In this document: one piece after another, positions 15,030-23,676 of the stretch
Position numbering within the stretch: the first letter of the stretch is position 1
Layout: each line of letters starts with the position of its first letter
Source of the DNA: Ilumatobacteraceae bacterium
GTDB taxonomy: Bacteria > Actinomycetota > Acidimicrobiia > Acidimicrobiales > Ilumatobacteraceae
DNA: 53,706 nt
Direction: 5' to 3'
Assembly: GCA_024643255.1 (NCBI GenBank)
Contig: JAHENF010000020.1
Location: forward strand, 1 to 53,706
Notes under the pieces: generated by a model
Seen by the model: the letters and a program-made list of their open reading frames with translations, nothing else
Database searches by the model: none
Told to the model about the DNA's origin: nothing
Translations under genes and position numbers: made by a program

Positions 15030-17525
15030 TCAGCTCACGTTGACGAGGACGAGGACGATGGCTCCGACAGCGGCAGCGCCGAAGAGGAGCGCGCCGTACT
15101 GACTGACCTTGCCCGATTGGGTTGATTGGAGGCCGTGACCGGTCTCCTCGGCGATCCAGCCGGAACCGTCGACGGCTCCGTCGACGATCCTCTGGTCGAT
15201 GTTGTCGTAGACCCACACGCCGGTGCGGCGGGCGCCCTCGCCTGCGGCATTGACCGTTGCGTCGAGGACGTTCTGGTTGAACCAGTTCGTGCCCTTGGCG
15301 ATCGGGTGGGCGACCGCTCGGACGATGACGTTCTCGTAGAGGGCGTCGAGGTAGTACTTGTTCTTCAGGAACAGGAAGCCGCCGCGCATCACCTTCGAAC
15401 GCTCGGTCAGGCCGACCAGGTGCTTGTTCTTGCGCCCGTAGAACGCGATGTTGAACGCGATGGCGACGGCGTAGCCGGCTGCGACCACGCCGAGCGACAG
15501 CAGGATCTTGTTGAAGCTCGGCTCCGCATGTGTGACGCTGGGGAAGAAGCAGGCCGTCCCCGGTTCTGGGGCGTCGAAGCCGCAGCCACTCGAGTGTCCC
15601 GCACCCTCTTCGCCGCCGGCAGCACCTTCGGCGTTCGGCGAGGCCGACACTCGACCGTCGACGAGCATGATCGACTCGCCGGGACCGGTGGCGATCACGT
15701 CCTCGAACGCCACGGGGGTGGAGCTGGGCTCGACGTACTTCTTCATCGACTCGATGCCCTCACCGAAGCGCGACGCCAGCGGCGTCGGGTTGGCGAGACC
15801 GGCGAACAGCGCGAAGAACGCGAGGATCACGATCGGGATCAGCAGCAGCGGGCCCGATTCGTGCGGACCGTCCGAGGCGTGGTGGTCGTCATGCGCATCG
15901 TGGTCGTCGGCGCCGTGGGCATTCGCGGCGGCTCCGAGCGAGCGGGGCTCGTGAGCGCCGACGGAGATGTGCTCCATCTCGTGCTCTTCGCTGTGTTCGT
16001 CACCGTTGTGCTCGCCGGCCGCGGCGCCGCGGGGCTCACCGAAGAACGTCAGGTAGGTCGCACGGGTCATGTAGGCCGCCGTCAGCACCGCGCCGCCGAG
16101 GCCGACCCACATCAGGAACGTGTAGCCGTTGTTGCCGACGTTGTCGATGATCTCGTCCTTCGACCAGAAGCCGGCGAACGGGAAGATGCCGGTGAGGGCG
16201 AGCGTCGAGATGATCCAGGCCGTGAACGTGATCGGCATCTTCTTGCGCAGACCGCCCATGTCCTTCTTCATGTCGAAGGAGTGGTGCGAACCGGAGTGGC
16301 TGACCGAGCCGGCACAGAGGAAGAGGCAGCACTTGAAGAACGCGTGCGTGAAGATGTGGAACACCGCCGGCAGCCACGCGCCAGTGCCGAGACCCAGCAT
16401 CATGTAGCCCAGCTGCGACACGGTCGAGTAGGCGAGCACCTTCTTGATGTCGTCCTGCACGAACGCGAGGAGCGCCGCGATGATGATCGTGATCGCTCCG
16501 ATGACGGCGATGAACGTCAGCGATCCCTGGCCGATGTCGAACGCCTGCCAGAACACCGGGTAGAGCTGGGCGACCAGGAACACACCGGCCACGACCATCG
16601 TCGAGCTGTGCAGCAGTGACGACACGGGGGTGGGTCCGGCCATGGCATCGGGCAGCCAGGTGTGCAGCGGGAACTGGCCCGACTTGCCGATGCAGGCGAT
16701 GAACAGTGCGATCGCACCCCAGAGCAGGAACTTGCTGTTGGCCTCGCCCGACAGCGCCCACGCCTGGATCGCGTTGATGTCGAAGCCGTTGCTGTCGAGG
16801 TTGTCGACCGCCCAGGCGTTGGCGCCGAAGAAGATGATCGCGGTGCCGACGAGGAGGCCGACGTCGCCGACGCGCACGGTGAAGAACGCCTTCAGTGCAG
16901 CTCGGCTGTTCGCCTCCTCTTCCCACCAGTGCCCGATCAGCAGGAACGAGCAGAGGCCCATGATCTCCCAGCCGAGGATCAGCTGGACCATGTTGGGCGC
17001 CATCAGCATCACGAGCATGCCACCCGAGAACAGCGTGATCGCGGCGAAGAAGTGCGTGTAGCGGCGATCGCCGCGGACGTAGTCGAGGCTGAACACCTGC
17101 ACCAGGAGCGAGATGAACGCCACCAGCCAGAGCAACAACACCGAGAGGCCGCTCGCGCTCGAGCCGATCCCGAATTCGAGCGGTCCGTTCGACCACCACA
17201 CCCAGGTGTGCACGACCGGTTCGATGAAGGGCTGGACCTCTCCCTCGGTGGCCCGCGGCATCGAGCGCCCGAACGCCTGCAGCATCCCGAGCGACTCCTC
17301 GCCGCCCGACGCCGAGTTCGTGCGCTGGATCCACTGGATCGCGGTGCCGGTGGCGAGTACCAGCGAGGCGAACATCGACGCGAGGCCGATCTCCGAGCCC
17401 TTCATCGGCAGGTGCTTGCCGAACGCGATGATGAGGGCGAACGAGACGATCGGGATCAGTGCGATCAACCAGACGTTCTCGAGGAACCATCCCGAACTCA
17501 GCTGGGCAGCTTCTGCAGCAAGCAT
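15030..17525 (-). CDS. nuoL: NADH-quinone oxidoreductase subunit L, with large hydrophilic insertions
   Basis: The distal antiporter-like subunit of complex I, with the long lateral helix. Motifs are VFSLDYVRGDRRYTHFFA, LLIGHWWEEEANSRAALKAF, GKSGQFPLHTWLPDAMAGPT and AYSTVSQLGYMMLGLGTG. At 831 residues it is over 200 longer than E. coli NuoL (613). The excess lies in two loops: about 495-555, packed with His, Asp and Glu (GDEHSEEHEMEH, HGADDHDAHDDHH), and about 620-660, Gly/Glu-rich with two Cys. The C-terminal helix and the QSGKVSQYGA ending are intact. Gap to nuoK is 1 base. Confidence 0.96.
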   Translation of the reverse strand: MLAAEAAQLSSGWFLENVWLIALIPIVSFALIIAFGKHLPMKGSEIGLASMFASLVLATGTAIQWIQRTNSASGGEESLGMLQAFGRSMPRATEGEVQPFIEPVVHTWVWWSNGPLEFGIGSSASGLSVLLLWLVAFISLLVQVFSLDYVRGDRRYTHFFAAITLFSGGMLVMLMAPNMVQLILGWEIMGLCSFLLIGHWWEEEANSRAALKAFFTVRVGDVGLLVGTAIIFFGANAWAVDNLDSNGFDINAIQAWALSGEANSKFLLWGAIALFIACIGKSGQFPLHTWLPDAMAGPTPVSSLLHSSTMVVAGVFLVAQLYPVFWQAFDIGQGSLTFIAVIGAITIIIAALLAFVQDDIKKVLAYSTVSQLGYMMLGLGTGAWLPAVFHIFTHAFFKCCLFLCAGSVSHSGSHHSFDMKKDMGGLRKKMPITFTAWIISTLALTGIFPFAGFWSKDEIIDNVGNNGYTFLMWVGLGGAVLTAAYMTRATYLTFFGEPRGAAAGEHNGDEHSEEHEMEHISVGAHEPRSLGAAANAHGADDHDAHDDHHASDGPHESGPLLLIPIVILAFFALFAGLANPTPLASRFGEGIESMKKYVEPSSTPVAFEDVIATGPGESIMLVDGRVSASPNAEGAAGGEEGAGHSSGCGFDAPEPGTACFFPSVTHAEPSFNKILLSLGVVAAGYAVAIAFNIAFYGRKNKHLVGLTERSKVMRGGFLFLKNKYYLDALYENVIVRAVAHPIAKGTNWFNQNVLDATVNAAGEGARRTGVWVYDNIDQRIVDGAVDGSGWIAEETGHGLQSTQSGKVSQYGALLFGAAAVGAIVLVLVNVS

Positions 17526-17526
17526 C

Positions 17527-17826
17527 TCAGCCCTTCATTTCCGAGAGTTCGTCGAGGGCGATCGACTTGCGGTTGCGGTAGATCATGAGCACCATCGCCA
17601 GCCCGACGCCGACTTCGGCGGCTGCGACTGCGATCACGTAGAGGGCGAACACCTGGCCGTCGATCGCGCCGGACATGAGCGCGAAGGCGACGAAGTTCAA
17701 GCTGACGGCGTTGAGGATCAGTTCGATCGACATCAGCACCATGACGGCGTTGCGACGAGCGATGACGCCGTACACGCCGATGCAGAACAGGGCCGCGCCG
17801 AGCAGGAGGAAGTTGACAGCCAACAT
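17527..17826 (-). CDS. nuoK: NADH-quinone oxidoreductase subunit K
   Basis: 99 residues with three membrane segments, the usual size. It starts MLAVNFLLLGAALFCIGVYG, contains the family signature LMSIELILNAVSLNFVAF with the buried glutamate of the proton path, and has a second conserved Glu in AAAEVGVGLAMVL. It ends with a short charged tail. It lies 6 bases after nuoJ and 1 base before nuoL in the operon. Confidence 0.96.
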   Translation of the reverse strand: MLAVNFLLLGAALFCIGVYGVIARRNAVMVLMSIELILNAVSLNFVAFALMSGAIDGQVFALYVIAVAAAEVGVGLAMVLMIYRNRKSIALDELSEMKG

Positions 17827-17832
17827 CGCCGG

Positions 17833-18357
17833 TCAGTCCTTCCTGGCCAGGACGATGGCGCCGATCGCGGCGGCGAGGAGCACGAAGGAGATGGCGATGA
17901 ACGGCAGGAGGTAGATCGACAGGAACTGGTCGCTGAGCATCACGGTCGGAGCGGGACCCCGGTCGGGCAAGACGTCGTCGCCGAACGCATCGACGATCAC
18001 CCAGGCGAGGAGTCCGAACAGGACCAGGGCAACCGGGATGCCGAGTGCCCAGCCCTTGTTGTTCAGCCCTGTTTCCTTGCCGATCTGGGCCCTGGTGAGC
18101 ATGATGCCGAACAGGAACAGCACCATCACGGCGCCGATGTACACCAGCACCTGCGACACCGCCACGAACTCGGCGGCGGCGAGGACGTACTGCGCGGCGA
18201 CACCCGCGAGCACCATGACCAGCCACAGCGCGGCGTGGACGACGTTCTTGGTCGTCACGACGCTGAGGGCGGCGAAGATCATCACGGCGGCGATGATGCC
18301 GAAGGCGACGTTCTGGGCGACGTTGACGTTGTCGGTCGCGAGGATGAGTGCGTTCAC
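17833..18357 (-). CDS. nuoJ: NADH-quinone oxidoreductase subunit J
   Basis: About 174 residues with five membrane segments. LVMVLAGVAAQYVLAAAEF and VLVYIGAVMVLFLFGIMLT are the J-subunit signature (flexible helix with a pi-bulge). The start is a GTG at 18357, 10 bases after the nuoI stop, reading MNALILATDNVN; no ATG near the right place exists. A longer upstream reading would overlap nuoI and is not credible. The C terminus ends IGAIVLARKD. Confidence 0.93.
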   Translation of the reverse strand: MNALILATDNVNVAQNVAFGIIAAVMIFAALSVVTTKNVVHAALWLVMVLAGVAAQYVLAAAEFVAVSQVLVYIGAVMVLFLFGIMLTRAQIGKETGLNNKGWALGIPVALVLFGLLAWVIVDAFGDDVLPDRGPAPTVMLSDQFLSIYLLPFIAISFVLLAAAIGAIVLARKD

Positions 18358-18367
18358 TGCTGACCGC

Positions 18368-18859
18368 TCATTTCTTCTGTGCTCCTGCTTCGAGCGCCGG
18401 CGCCTCGGGCACGGTCTCCATCCACTCGCCCAGCTTCTCCTTGTCGTGGAGCAGGTCGGCGATCTTCGGCTCGGAGTACTCGTATTCCGGGCTCCAGAAC
18501 AGGGCATCGAACGGGCACACCTCGACGCAGATGCCGCAGTACATGCACAGCGCGTAGTCGATGTCGAAACGGTCGAGATGGTTGACCTGGCGGGGCTTGC
18601 CGCCGGCACGGCGGGCCGGTGCGAGCTGCTTGTGACCCTCGATGTAGATGCACCAGTCTGGGCACGAACGCGCACACAGCATGCACGCCGTGCAGTTGTC
18701 CTCGTGGAGGGCGATGACACCACGGGCACGGATCGGCGGCGCTTCCTTCTCGTGCGGATACTGCACCGTGTTTGCGCCGTCGACGACGGTGTCCTTGAGG
18801 ATGCCGAGCGTGATGCCGAGACCCTTGAACAGGCCGGGGAGCTTGGGCTTGTCGGGCAT
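18368..18859 (-). CDS. nuoI: NADH-quinone oxidoreductase subunit I (two 4Fe-4S clusters)
   Basis: A 163-residue ferredoxin-like subunit that carries electrons through clusters N6a and N6b. Cys56, 59, 62 (CTACMLC) and Cys66 form one CxxCxxCxxxC set; Cys105, 108, 111 and 115 (CMYCGICVEVC) form the other. EVCPFDALFWSPEYEYS and the amphipathic N-terminal LGITLGILKD are as in other NuoI. The start overlaps the nuoH stop by one base (TGATG). Confidence 0.97.
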   Translation of the reverse strand: MPDKPKLPGLFKGLGITLGILKDTVVDGANTVQYPHEKEAPPIRARGVIALHEDNCTACMLCARSCPDWCIYIEGHKQLAPARRAGGKPRQVNHLDRFDIDYALCMYCGICVEVCPFDALFWSPEYEYSEPKIADLLHDKEKLGEWMETVPEAPALEAGAQKK

Positions 18860-19911
18860 CAGAAGGCCACCTTCAAGATCGCGGTGATTGCGGTGTTCAG
18901 CAGGGCGAGTGGGATCAGCACCTTCCAGGCGAAGGTCTGCAGTTGGTCCTCACGGAAACGGGGGAAGCTGAAACGCACCCACATGATGATGAAGGTCAGG
19001 ACCAACATCTTGGTGAACATGATCAGCGGGCCGACCAGGTTCATCCAGTCGGGGACCTGATCGATGTTGTCCCACCCGAACCACGAGAACGGGATGCCCC
19101 ACCCGCCGAGGAAGAGCACCGAGGCGATGAAGGCGAACACGCCGGCGGTCGCGAACTCGGCGATGAAGAAGATCAGGAAGCGGAAGCCCGAGTACTCGGT
19201 CATGTATCCCGACACGAGTTCGGATTCGGCGATCGGCATGTCGAACGGTGCCTGGGTGAGCTCGGCCTGCACAGCGATCATGAAGATCACGAACCCGACG
19301 AACTGGGTGACGATGAACGGGCTGCCGAACCAGTCGAGACCGAACCAGCTGCCCGTGTTCTGGGCGACCGTGATCTCCTGCATGTTCATCGAGCCGGCCT
19401 GGATGACGACGCCGAGCACGGCGAGCACCATCGGAAGCTCGTAGGCGATGAGCTGGCCGGCGGCGCGCAGACCGCCGAGCAGTGCGTACTTGTTGGCGCT
19501 GGCCCAGCCCGCGATCAGGATGCCGAGCACGCTGACCGAGGCGACGGCCAGGCCGAGGAAGATGCCGACGGAGAAGTTGGTGAAGTAGGCGTCGGGCCCG
19601 AACGGCACGATGACGACGAGAAGGAACGTCGACAGCAGCACGATGAGCGGCGCCATCTTGAAGATGCGGTGATCGGCGGCGTCGGGAGCGAGGTCCTCCT
19701 TCTGCATCCACTTGCCGACCTCGGCGACGAGCTGCAGCGATCCGTACGGGCCGGCTTCCATCGGTCCGAGGCGACTCTGCATGAACGACATCATCTTGAA
19801 CAGGAACAGGTAGACGATCGTGCCCGCAGGCAGCAGGACCGCGACGAGGCCGCCGAGCACGCGCAGCAACGACTGGCCCCAGTACGGGATTTCGATGGCG
19901 AACTGGATCAT
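18859..19911 (-). CDS. nuoH: NADH-quinone oxidoreductase subunit H
   Basis: 350 residues with eight membrane segments; it forms most of the quinone tunnel with NuoB and NuoD. Diagnostic pieces are MSFMQSRLGPMEAGPYGSLQ, ADHRIFKMAP, SANKYALLGGLRAAGQLIAY (quinone-site loop), and PFDMPIAESELVSGYMTEYS with its acidic residues. Start ATGA overlaps the nuoD stop by 4 bases. In 14-subunit operons nuoE, F and G stand between D and H; here D is joined directly to H. Confidence 0.97.
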   Translation of the reverse strand: MIQFAIEIPYWGQSLLRVLGGLVAVLLPAGTIVYLFLFKMMSFMQSRLGPMEAGPYGSLQLVAEVGKWMQKEDLAPDAADHRIFKMAPLIVLLSTFLLVVIVPFGPDAYFTNFSVGIFLGLAVASVSVLGILIAGWASANKYALLGGLRAAGQLIAYELPMVLAVLGVVIQAGSMNMQEITVAQNTGSWFGLDWFGSPFIVTQFVGFVIFMIAVQAELTQAPFDMPIAESELVSGYMTEYSGFRFLIFFIAEFATAGVFAFIASVLFLGGWGIPFSWFGWDNIDQVPDWMNLVGPLIMFTKMLVLTFIIMWVRFSFPRFREDQLQTFAWKVLIPLALLNTAITAILKVAF

Positions 19912-21080
19912 CGGTCGATGTCACCCAGGATGAAGTAGAGGCTGGCGAGGATCGTGATGATGTCGGGCACATAGACGCCCTTGAGCGCCCATGGCACGAT
20001 CGAGATGTTGTTGAAGCTCGCCGAGCGGATCTTGACCCGGAATGGGCCGAGGTCACCCTTCGAGACGACGTAGTAGCCCATTTCACCGAGCGGATTCTCC
20101 GTCGACACCCAGGCTTCGCCCTCCGGCACCTTGATGATGCGCGGCACCTTGGTCATGATCGGTCCGGCGGGCACCTGGTCGAGCAGCTGCTCGACGATCT
20201 TGCACGACTCGCGGGTCTCCTGCAGGCGAACCCAGCAGCGAGCGAAACTGTCGCCGTCCGGATGCGTCCAGACCTTCCAGTCGGCCTTGTCCCACGCCAT
20301 CGGCAACTGCTGATCGCGACGAAGGTCGAAGTCGACGCCGCTCGCACGCAGGTTGGCGCCGGACAGGCCGTAGTCCTTGGCGACGTCGGCGGGGATGATG
20401 CCGATGCCGCGCATGCGGCTCTGGAAGATCTCGTTGCCGAAGAGGAGGTCTTCGATGATGTCGCAGAACTCGCGCAGCTTCACCATCACCTGGCGGGTCT
20501 CGTCGATCCAGCCCGCCGGCAGGTCGTCCTTCAGGCCACCGATGCGGTCGAAGTTCGGGTGGAAGCGACCACCGGTCGCGCTCTCGATCAGGTTGAGGAC
20601 GTACTCACGGTCGCGGAAGGCGAGGAACACCGGCGTGATGGCACCCATCTGGACACCGAGGTCGCCGAGGAACAACGACACGTTGGCGATGCGCGACAAC
20701 TCGAACAAGATCGTGCGGATCACCTGCGCACGCGGGGGCGCCTCGATCTCCATCAGTTTCTCGGCCGCGAGGATGAACGGCACCTCGTTGGCGAAGCTGC
20801 CCAGCCAGTCGATCCGGTTGACCAGCGTGGTGACCTGAGGGAACGTGCGGACCTCGGTGAGCTTCTCGTAGCCGCGGTGCATGTACCCGGCCGACGGTTC
20901 GGCCCACACGACCTGCTCGCCGTCGAGACGGCAGATGATGCGCAACGTGCCGTGCGTCGCCGGGTGCTGGGGGCCGATGTTGAGGGTCATGCCCTCGGTC
21001 TCGAGCTCGACGTTGAGGCGGGCATCGGCAGCCTGGCTGGCGATGTAGCTCAACTGTTGACGATCGCTCAGGACGGTCAT
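19908..21080 (-). CDS. nuoD: NADH-quinone oxidoreductase subunit D (49 kDa)
   Basis: About 390 residues. The [NiFe]-hydrogenase-like subunit that lines the quinone site: GPQHPATHGTLRI carries the conserved His pair (about 39 and 43), then AGYMHRGYEKL, and the C terminus SLYFILGDIDR is typical. Arg69 in MHRGYEK corresponds to the arginine of human NDUFS2 that NDUFAF7 methylates. ATG 21080 overlaps the nuoC stop by 4 bases; longer readings run into nuoC. It is not fused to nuoC. Confidence 0.97.
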   Translation of the reverse strand: MTVLSDRQQLSYIASQAADARLNVELETEGMTLNIGPQHPATHGTLRIICRLDGEQVVWAEPSAGYMHRGYEKLTEVRTFPQVTTLVNRIDWLGSFANEVPFILAAEKLMEIEAPPRAQVIRTILFELSRIANVSLFLGDLGVQMGAITPVFLAFRDREYVLNLIESATGGRFHPNFDRIGGLKDDLPAGWIDETRQVMVKLREFCDIIEDLLFGNEIFQSRMRGIGIIPADVAKDYGLSGANLRASGVDFDLRRDQQLPMAWDKADWKVWTHPDGDSFARCWVRLQETRESCKIVEQLLDQVPAGPIMTKVPRIIKVPEGEAWVSTENPLGEMGYYVVSKGDLGPFRVKIRSASFNNISIVPWALKGVYVPDIITILASLYFILGDIDR

Positions 21081-21784
21081 GACGCGTTCTCGCCTTCGGT
21101 CGCGGCTGCTTCGTCCGGTGTGTCGTCGTCCTGGGCGGGCATCGGTTCGACATCGACGATGCCGGGCCATGGCTTGATCATGCGCGCGAGGAGCGGGAAG
21201 TCCTTGCGCAGTGGATGCCCCTCGAAATCGGTGGGCAGGTACATGTTGCGCAGGTCGGGGTGGCCGTTGAAGCCGATCCCGAACATCTCGTGGCACTCAC
21301 GCTCGTGCCAGTTGGCGCCGGCGAACACCGTGGTCCACGAATCGACCACGAGGTGGTCGTCGGGGACGTCGGCCTTGATCGTGACGCCGACGTGGCGGTC
21401 GAGGTCGACGAGGCGGGCGAACACCTGGAATCGGGTGTCGCCACCCGTGACGCCCTGGCGGATCTCGGTGTCGGGCTCGACCGGTTCCGCGGTCGGGTCC
21501 TCCTCGCCCTTGCCGTAGGGCGACGGCAGCCAGTCGAGACCCGAGATGAACGAGAAGAACGTGAAGCCCGCCGCCTTCAACGCCTCGGCCGTGGCGCGCC
21601 ACGCGTCGGTCTGCACGCGGATCCACAGGTCGTCGTTCGGCGAGATGTGCGTGTCGACGATGACGTCACCGAGGCGGCGCCGGAGATCGTCGATGATGCT
21701 GTCGCGGAGTCCGTCACCCGGCAGTGCTGGTGTGTCCTCGGCAACGGTGTCGGTCGTGGCGCCGTCACTCAATGGGTCCACCAC
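21077..21784 (-). CDS. nuoC: NADH-quinone oxidoreductase subunit C (30 kDa)
   Basis: About 235 residues in the peripheral arm next to NuoD. The core includes [13 protein letters not shown], the signature [20 protein letters not shown], and [20 protein letters not shown]. An acidic tail ([16 protein letters not shown]) follows the core. The start is one of two adjacent GTG codons (21784 or 21781), overlapping the nuoB end by about 20 bases; a TTG at 21772 is also possible. The C end overlaps nuoD by 4 bases. Confidence 0.92.
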   Translation of the reverse strand: MVDPLSDGATTDTVAEDTPALPGDGLRDSIIDDLRRRLGDVIVDTHISPNDDLWIRVQTDAWRATAEALKAAGFTFFSFISGLDWLPSPYGKGEEDPTAEPVEPDTEIRQGVTGGDTRFQVFARLVDLDRHVGVTIKADVPDDHLVVDSWTTVFAGANWHERECHEMFGIGFNGHPDLRNMYLPTDFEGHPLRKDFPLLARMIKPWPGIVDVEPMPAQDDDTPDEAAATEGENAS

Positions 21785-22364
21785 CCACGACGATCGGCTC
21801 GCGAGCTGCAACCGGCTCGACGGCCGCGGGCTGGTTGGCGACCCGCTCGCGTTCGCGAGTGGTCTGCAGCGAGGTGAACTCCTCGCCACGCCACTTGGCA
21901 GCCATGTCCTCGTTCTTGATGCGTTGCTGCAACAGGACGATGCCTTCGAGCAGTGCCTCCGGGCGCGGCGGGCAACCGGGGATGTACACGTCGATCGGGA
22001 TGATCTGGTCGACGCCCTTGGTGACCGAGTAGCTGTCCCAGTACGGGCCACCGCAGTTGGCGCACGAGCCCATCGAGATCGCGTACTTGGGTTCGGGCAT
22101 CTGCTCCCACAGGCGCCGAACGGCCGGGGCCATCTTGTCGGTGACCGTGCCCGAGATGCACACGAAGTCGGCCTGGCGCGGACTCGCGGGGAGCGGGATG
22201 ACGCCGAGGCGCATCACGTCGTAGCGCGGCGAACCGAACGCCGCGCCCATCTCGATCGCACAGCAGGCAAGACCCCACTGGTAGACCCACAGCGAGTACG
22301 AGCGGCTCATGTTGAACAGCTTCGTGAGTGGAGCCGGCATGCGCCCCTTGTCGACGAGACCCAT
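21765..22364 (-). CDS. nuoB: NADH-quinone oxidoreductase subunit B (cluster N2)
   Basis: 199 residues. It binds the last iron-sulfur cluster, N2, which hands electrons to quinone. Ligands are visible: Cys34-Cys35 ([10 protein letters not shown]), Cys101 ([10 protein letters not shown]) and Cys131 ([12 protein letters not shown]). A 40-residue Ala/Val/Glu-rich C-terminal tail follows the core. A good ribosome site (GAGGAG) precedes ATG 22364. It overlaps the start of nuoC. Confidence 0.97.
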   Translation of the reverse strand: MGLVDKGRMPAPLTKLFNMSRSYSLWVYQWGLACCAIEMGAAFGSPRYDVMRLGVIPLPASPRQADFVCISGTVTDKMAPAVRRLWEQMPEPKYAISMGSCANCGGPYWDSYSVTKGVDQIIPIDVYIPGCPPRPEALLEGIVLLQQRIKNEDMAAKWRGEEFTSLQTTRERERVANQPAAVEPVAAREPIVVGGGPIE

Positions 22365-22385
22365 GTCAGCAGCTCCTCAGCTTCA

Positions 22386-22751
22386 TCAGACCCATCGCAG
22401 CAACCCACGCTTCCAGGCGTACACCAGTCCGTCGAGCAGGAGCACGATGAACACGAGCATCACGACCAGGCCGAAGGTGCCGTAGCGCTCGACGTTTGCC
22501 GCCCAGGGGAACAGGAACACGGCCTCCACGTCGAAGATCACGAACAGCAGGGCGAACACGTAGTAGCGGATCTGGCTCTGTGACCAGCCGATCCCCACCG
22601 GGTCGACGCCCGATTCGTAGGCGATGCCCTTGTCGTAGCTGGGCTTGGACGGGCGCACGAGCGCCGCGAGTCCGAGCAGCAGGCCACCGATCGCCAGTGC
22701 GGCCACGCCGAACCAGACGACGGTCAAGTATTCGCGTAGGTACACCGACAT
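22386..22751 (-). CDS. nuoA: NADH-quinone oxidoreductase subunit A
   Basis: 121 residues, three membrane segments, first gene of the operon. Contains KGIAYESGVDPVG and RYYVFALLFVIFDVEAVFLF, the loop and helix-2 signature of the A subunit. A TAACTT box lies 9 bases ahead of the ATG (22761-22766), in a 77-base gap after the aquaporin gene, so the main nuo promoter is probably here. Confidence 0.97.
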   Translation of the reverse strand: MSVYLREYLTVVWFGVAALAIGGLLLGLAALVRPSKPSYDKGIAYESGVDPVGIGWSQSQIRYYVFALLFVIFDVEAVFLFPWAANVERYGTFGLVVMLVFIVLLLDGLVYAWKRGLLRWV

Positions 22752-22760
22752 CGGACCGAG

Positions 22761-22766
22761 AAGTTA
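22761..22766 (-). promoter_or_regulatory. Possible -10 box TAACTT for the nuo operon
   Basis: Minus-strand TAACTT stands 9 bases before the nuoA ATG. No convincing -35 is seen. Read-through from the aquaporin gene is also possible. Confidence 0.3.
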
Positions 22767-22828
22767 TCAGGGGCCGGGAAATCCCACCCAAATGTGGTCC
22801 CGACCCCAGATGTTGCTGCAGTGCTGGA

Positions 22829-23566
22829 TCAGAGCGCCTCGGTCTCGTCGCCCTCTGGTTCACCCAGCACCATCCACAACCCACCTGCGACGACGGCGCC
22901 GATCGCGGGGAACACGATGAAGGCCCAGACCTGGCCGAGTGCCCAGTCGCCCTGGAACACCGCCGTCGCCAGTGAGCGGGCCGGGTTGACCGAGGTGTTC
23001 GACACCGGGATCGAGATCAGGTGCACGAGCGTCAGCCCGAGGCCGGCGGCGATCGGTCCGAATCCGGTCGGCACGCCCTTGAGGCTCGTCGTGCCCAGCA
23101 CGATCAGGACGAAGATCGCGGTCACCACGATTTCGACGATCGCGACCGAGAGCAGGTCGAATCCGCCGGGCGAATGGCTGCCGTAGCCGTTCGAGGCGAA
23201 CCCGGCATCCTGCGCACGCGACATGAAACCGTCAGTGCCGCTCAGGGTCAGCGCCAGGATGCCGGCGCCGACGATGCCGCCGACGAACTGTGCGGCGAAG
23301 TACGGCACGGCCTTGGCCGGCTCGAGCTTCTTCGCCATCACCATCCCGATCGTGACGGCAGGGTTGATGTGGCAGCCCGAGATGCGACCGATCAGGTACG
23401 CCATGCAGAGCAGGCTGAACCCGAACGCGATGGCCACGCCGAGCGCCCCGACGTTGAGATCCTTGTTGAACAGGCCGGTGGCGAAGATCGCCGTGCCCGG
23501 ACCGCCGATGACCAGGACCGCGGTGCCGAACGCCTCGGCGATCGGAATGCGGATGTTGTCGTTCAT
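22829..23566 (-). CDS. Aquaporin, MIP family (AqpZ-like)
   Basis: 245 residues with six membrane segments and the two half-helix motifs NPAVTIGMV (after GCHI) and NPARSLATA. The residues around the pore (GCHINPAV; SVNPARS) resemble water channels of the AqpZ type rather than glycerol facilitators, which usually read NPAR-D after the second loop. An insertion with GTDGFMSRAQDAGFASNGYG lies in loop C. A GAGGA ribosome site precedes ATG 23566. It is upstream of nuoA on the same strand with a 77-base gap. Confidence 0.92.
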   Translation of the reverse strand: MNDNIRIPIAEAFGTAVLVIGGPGTAIFATGLFNKDLNVGALGVAIAFGFSLLCMAYLIGRISGCHINPAVTIGMVMAKKLEPAKAVPYFAAQFVGGIVGAGILALTLSGTDGFMSRAQDAGFASNGYGSHSPGGFDLLSVAIVEIVVTAIFVLIVLGTTSLKGVPTGFGPIAAGLGLTLVHLISIPVSNTSVNPARSLATAVFQGDWALGQVWAFIVFPAIGAVVAGGLWMVLGEPEGDETEAL

Positions 23567-23663
23567 GGCGATGTCCTCGTTTCGTTCGTCCGGTCGCGCC
23601 AGGTGCCGGTTCCCCGCAGTGGAGCGTAGATCGGCGATCTCGCGAGGTCGGGGACCACGTGAC

Positions 23664-23669
23664 TACGTT
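23664..23669 (+). promoter_or_regulatory. -10 box TACGTT for the MFS gene
   Basis: TACGTT stands 7 bases before GTG 23677, which is codon 7 of the longer reading from GTG 23659. The spacing matches other leaderless genes here and favours the shorter start. Confidence 0.4.
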
Positions 23670-23676
23670 CTCGTCG

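Noticed and set aside
11901..22751. Hidden or decayed nuoE, nuoF or nuoG
   Set aside because: nuoD and nuoH overlap by 4 bases and every other junction is 21 bases or less, leaving no space.
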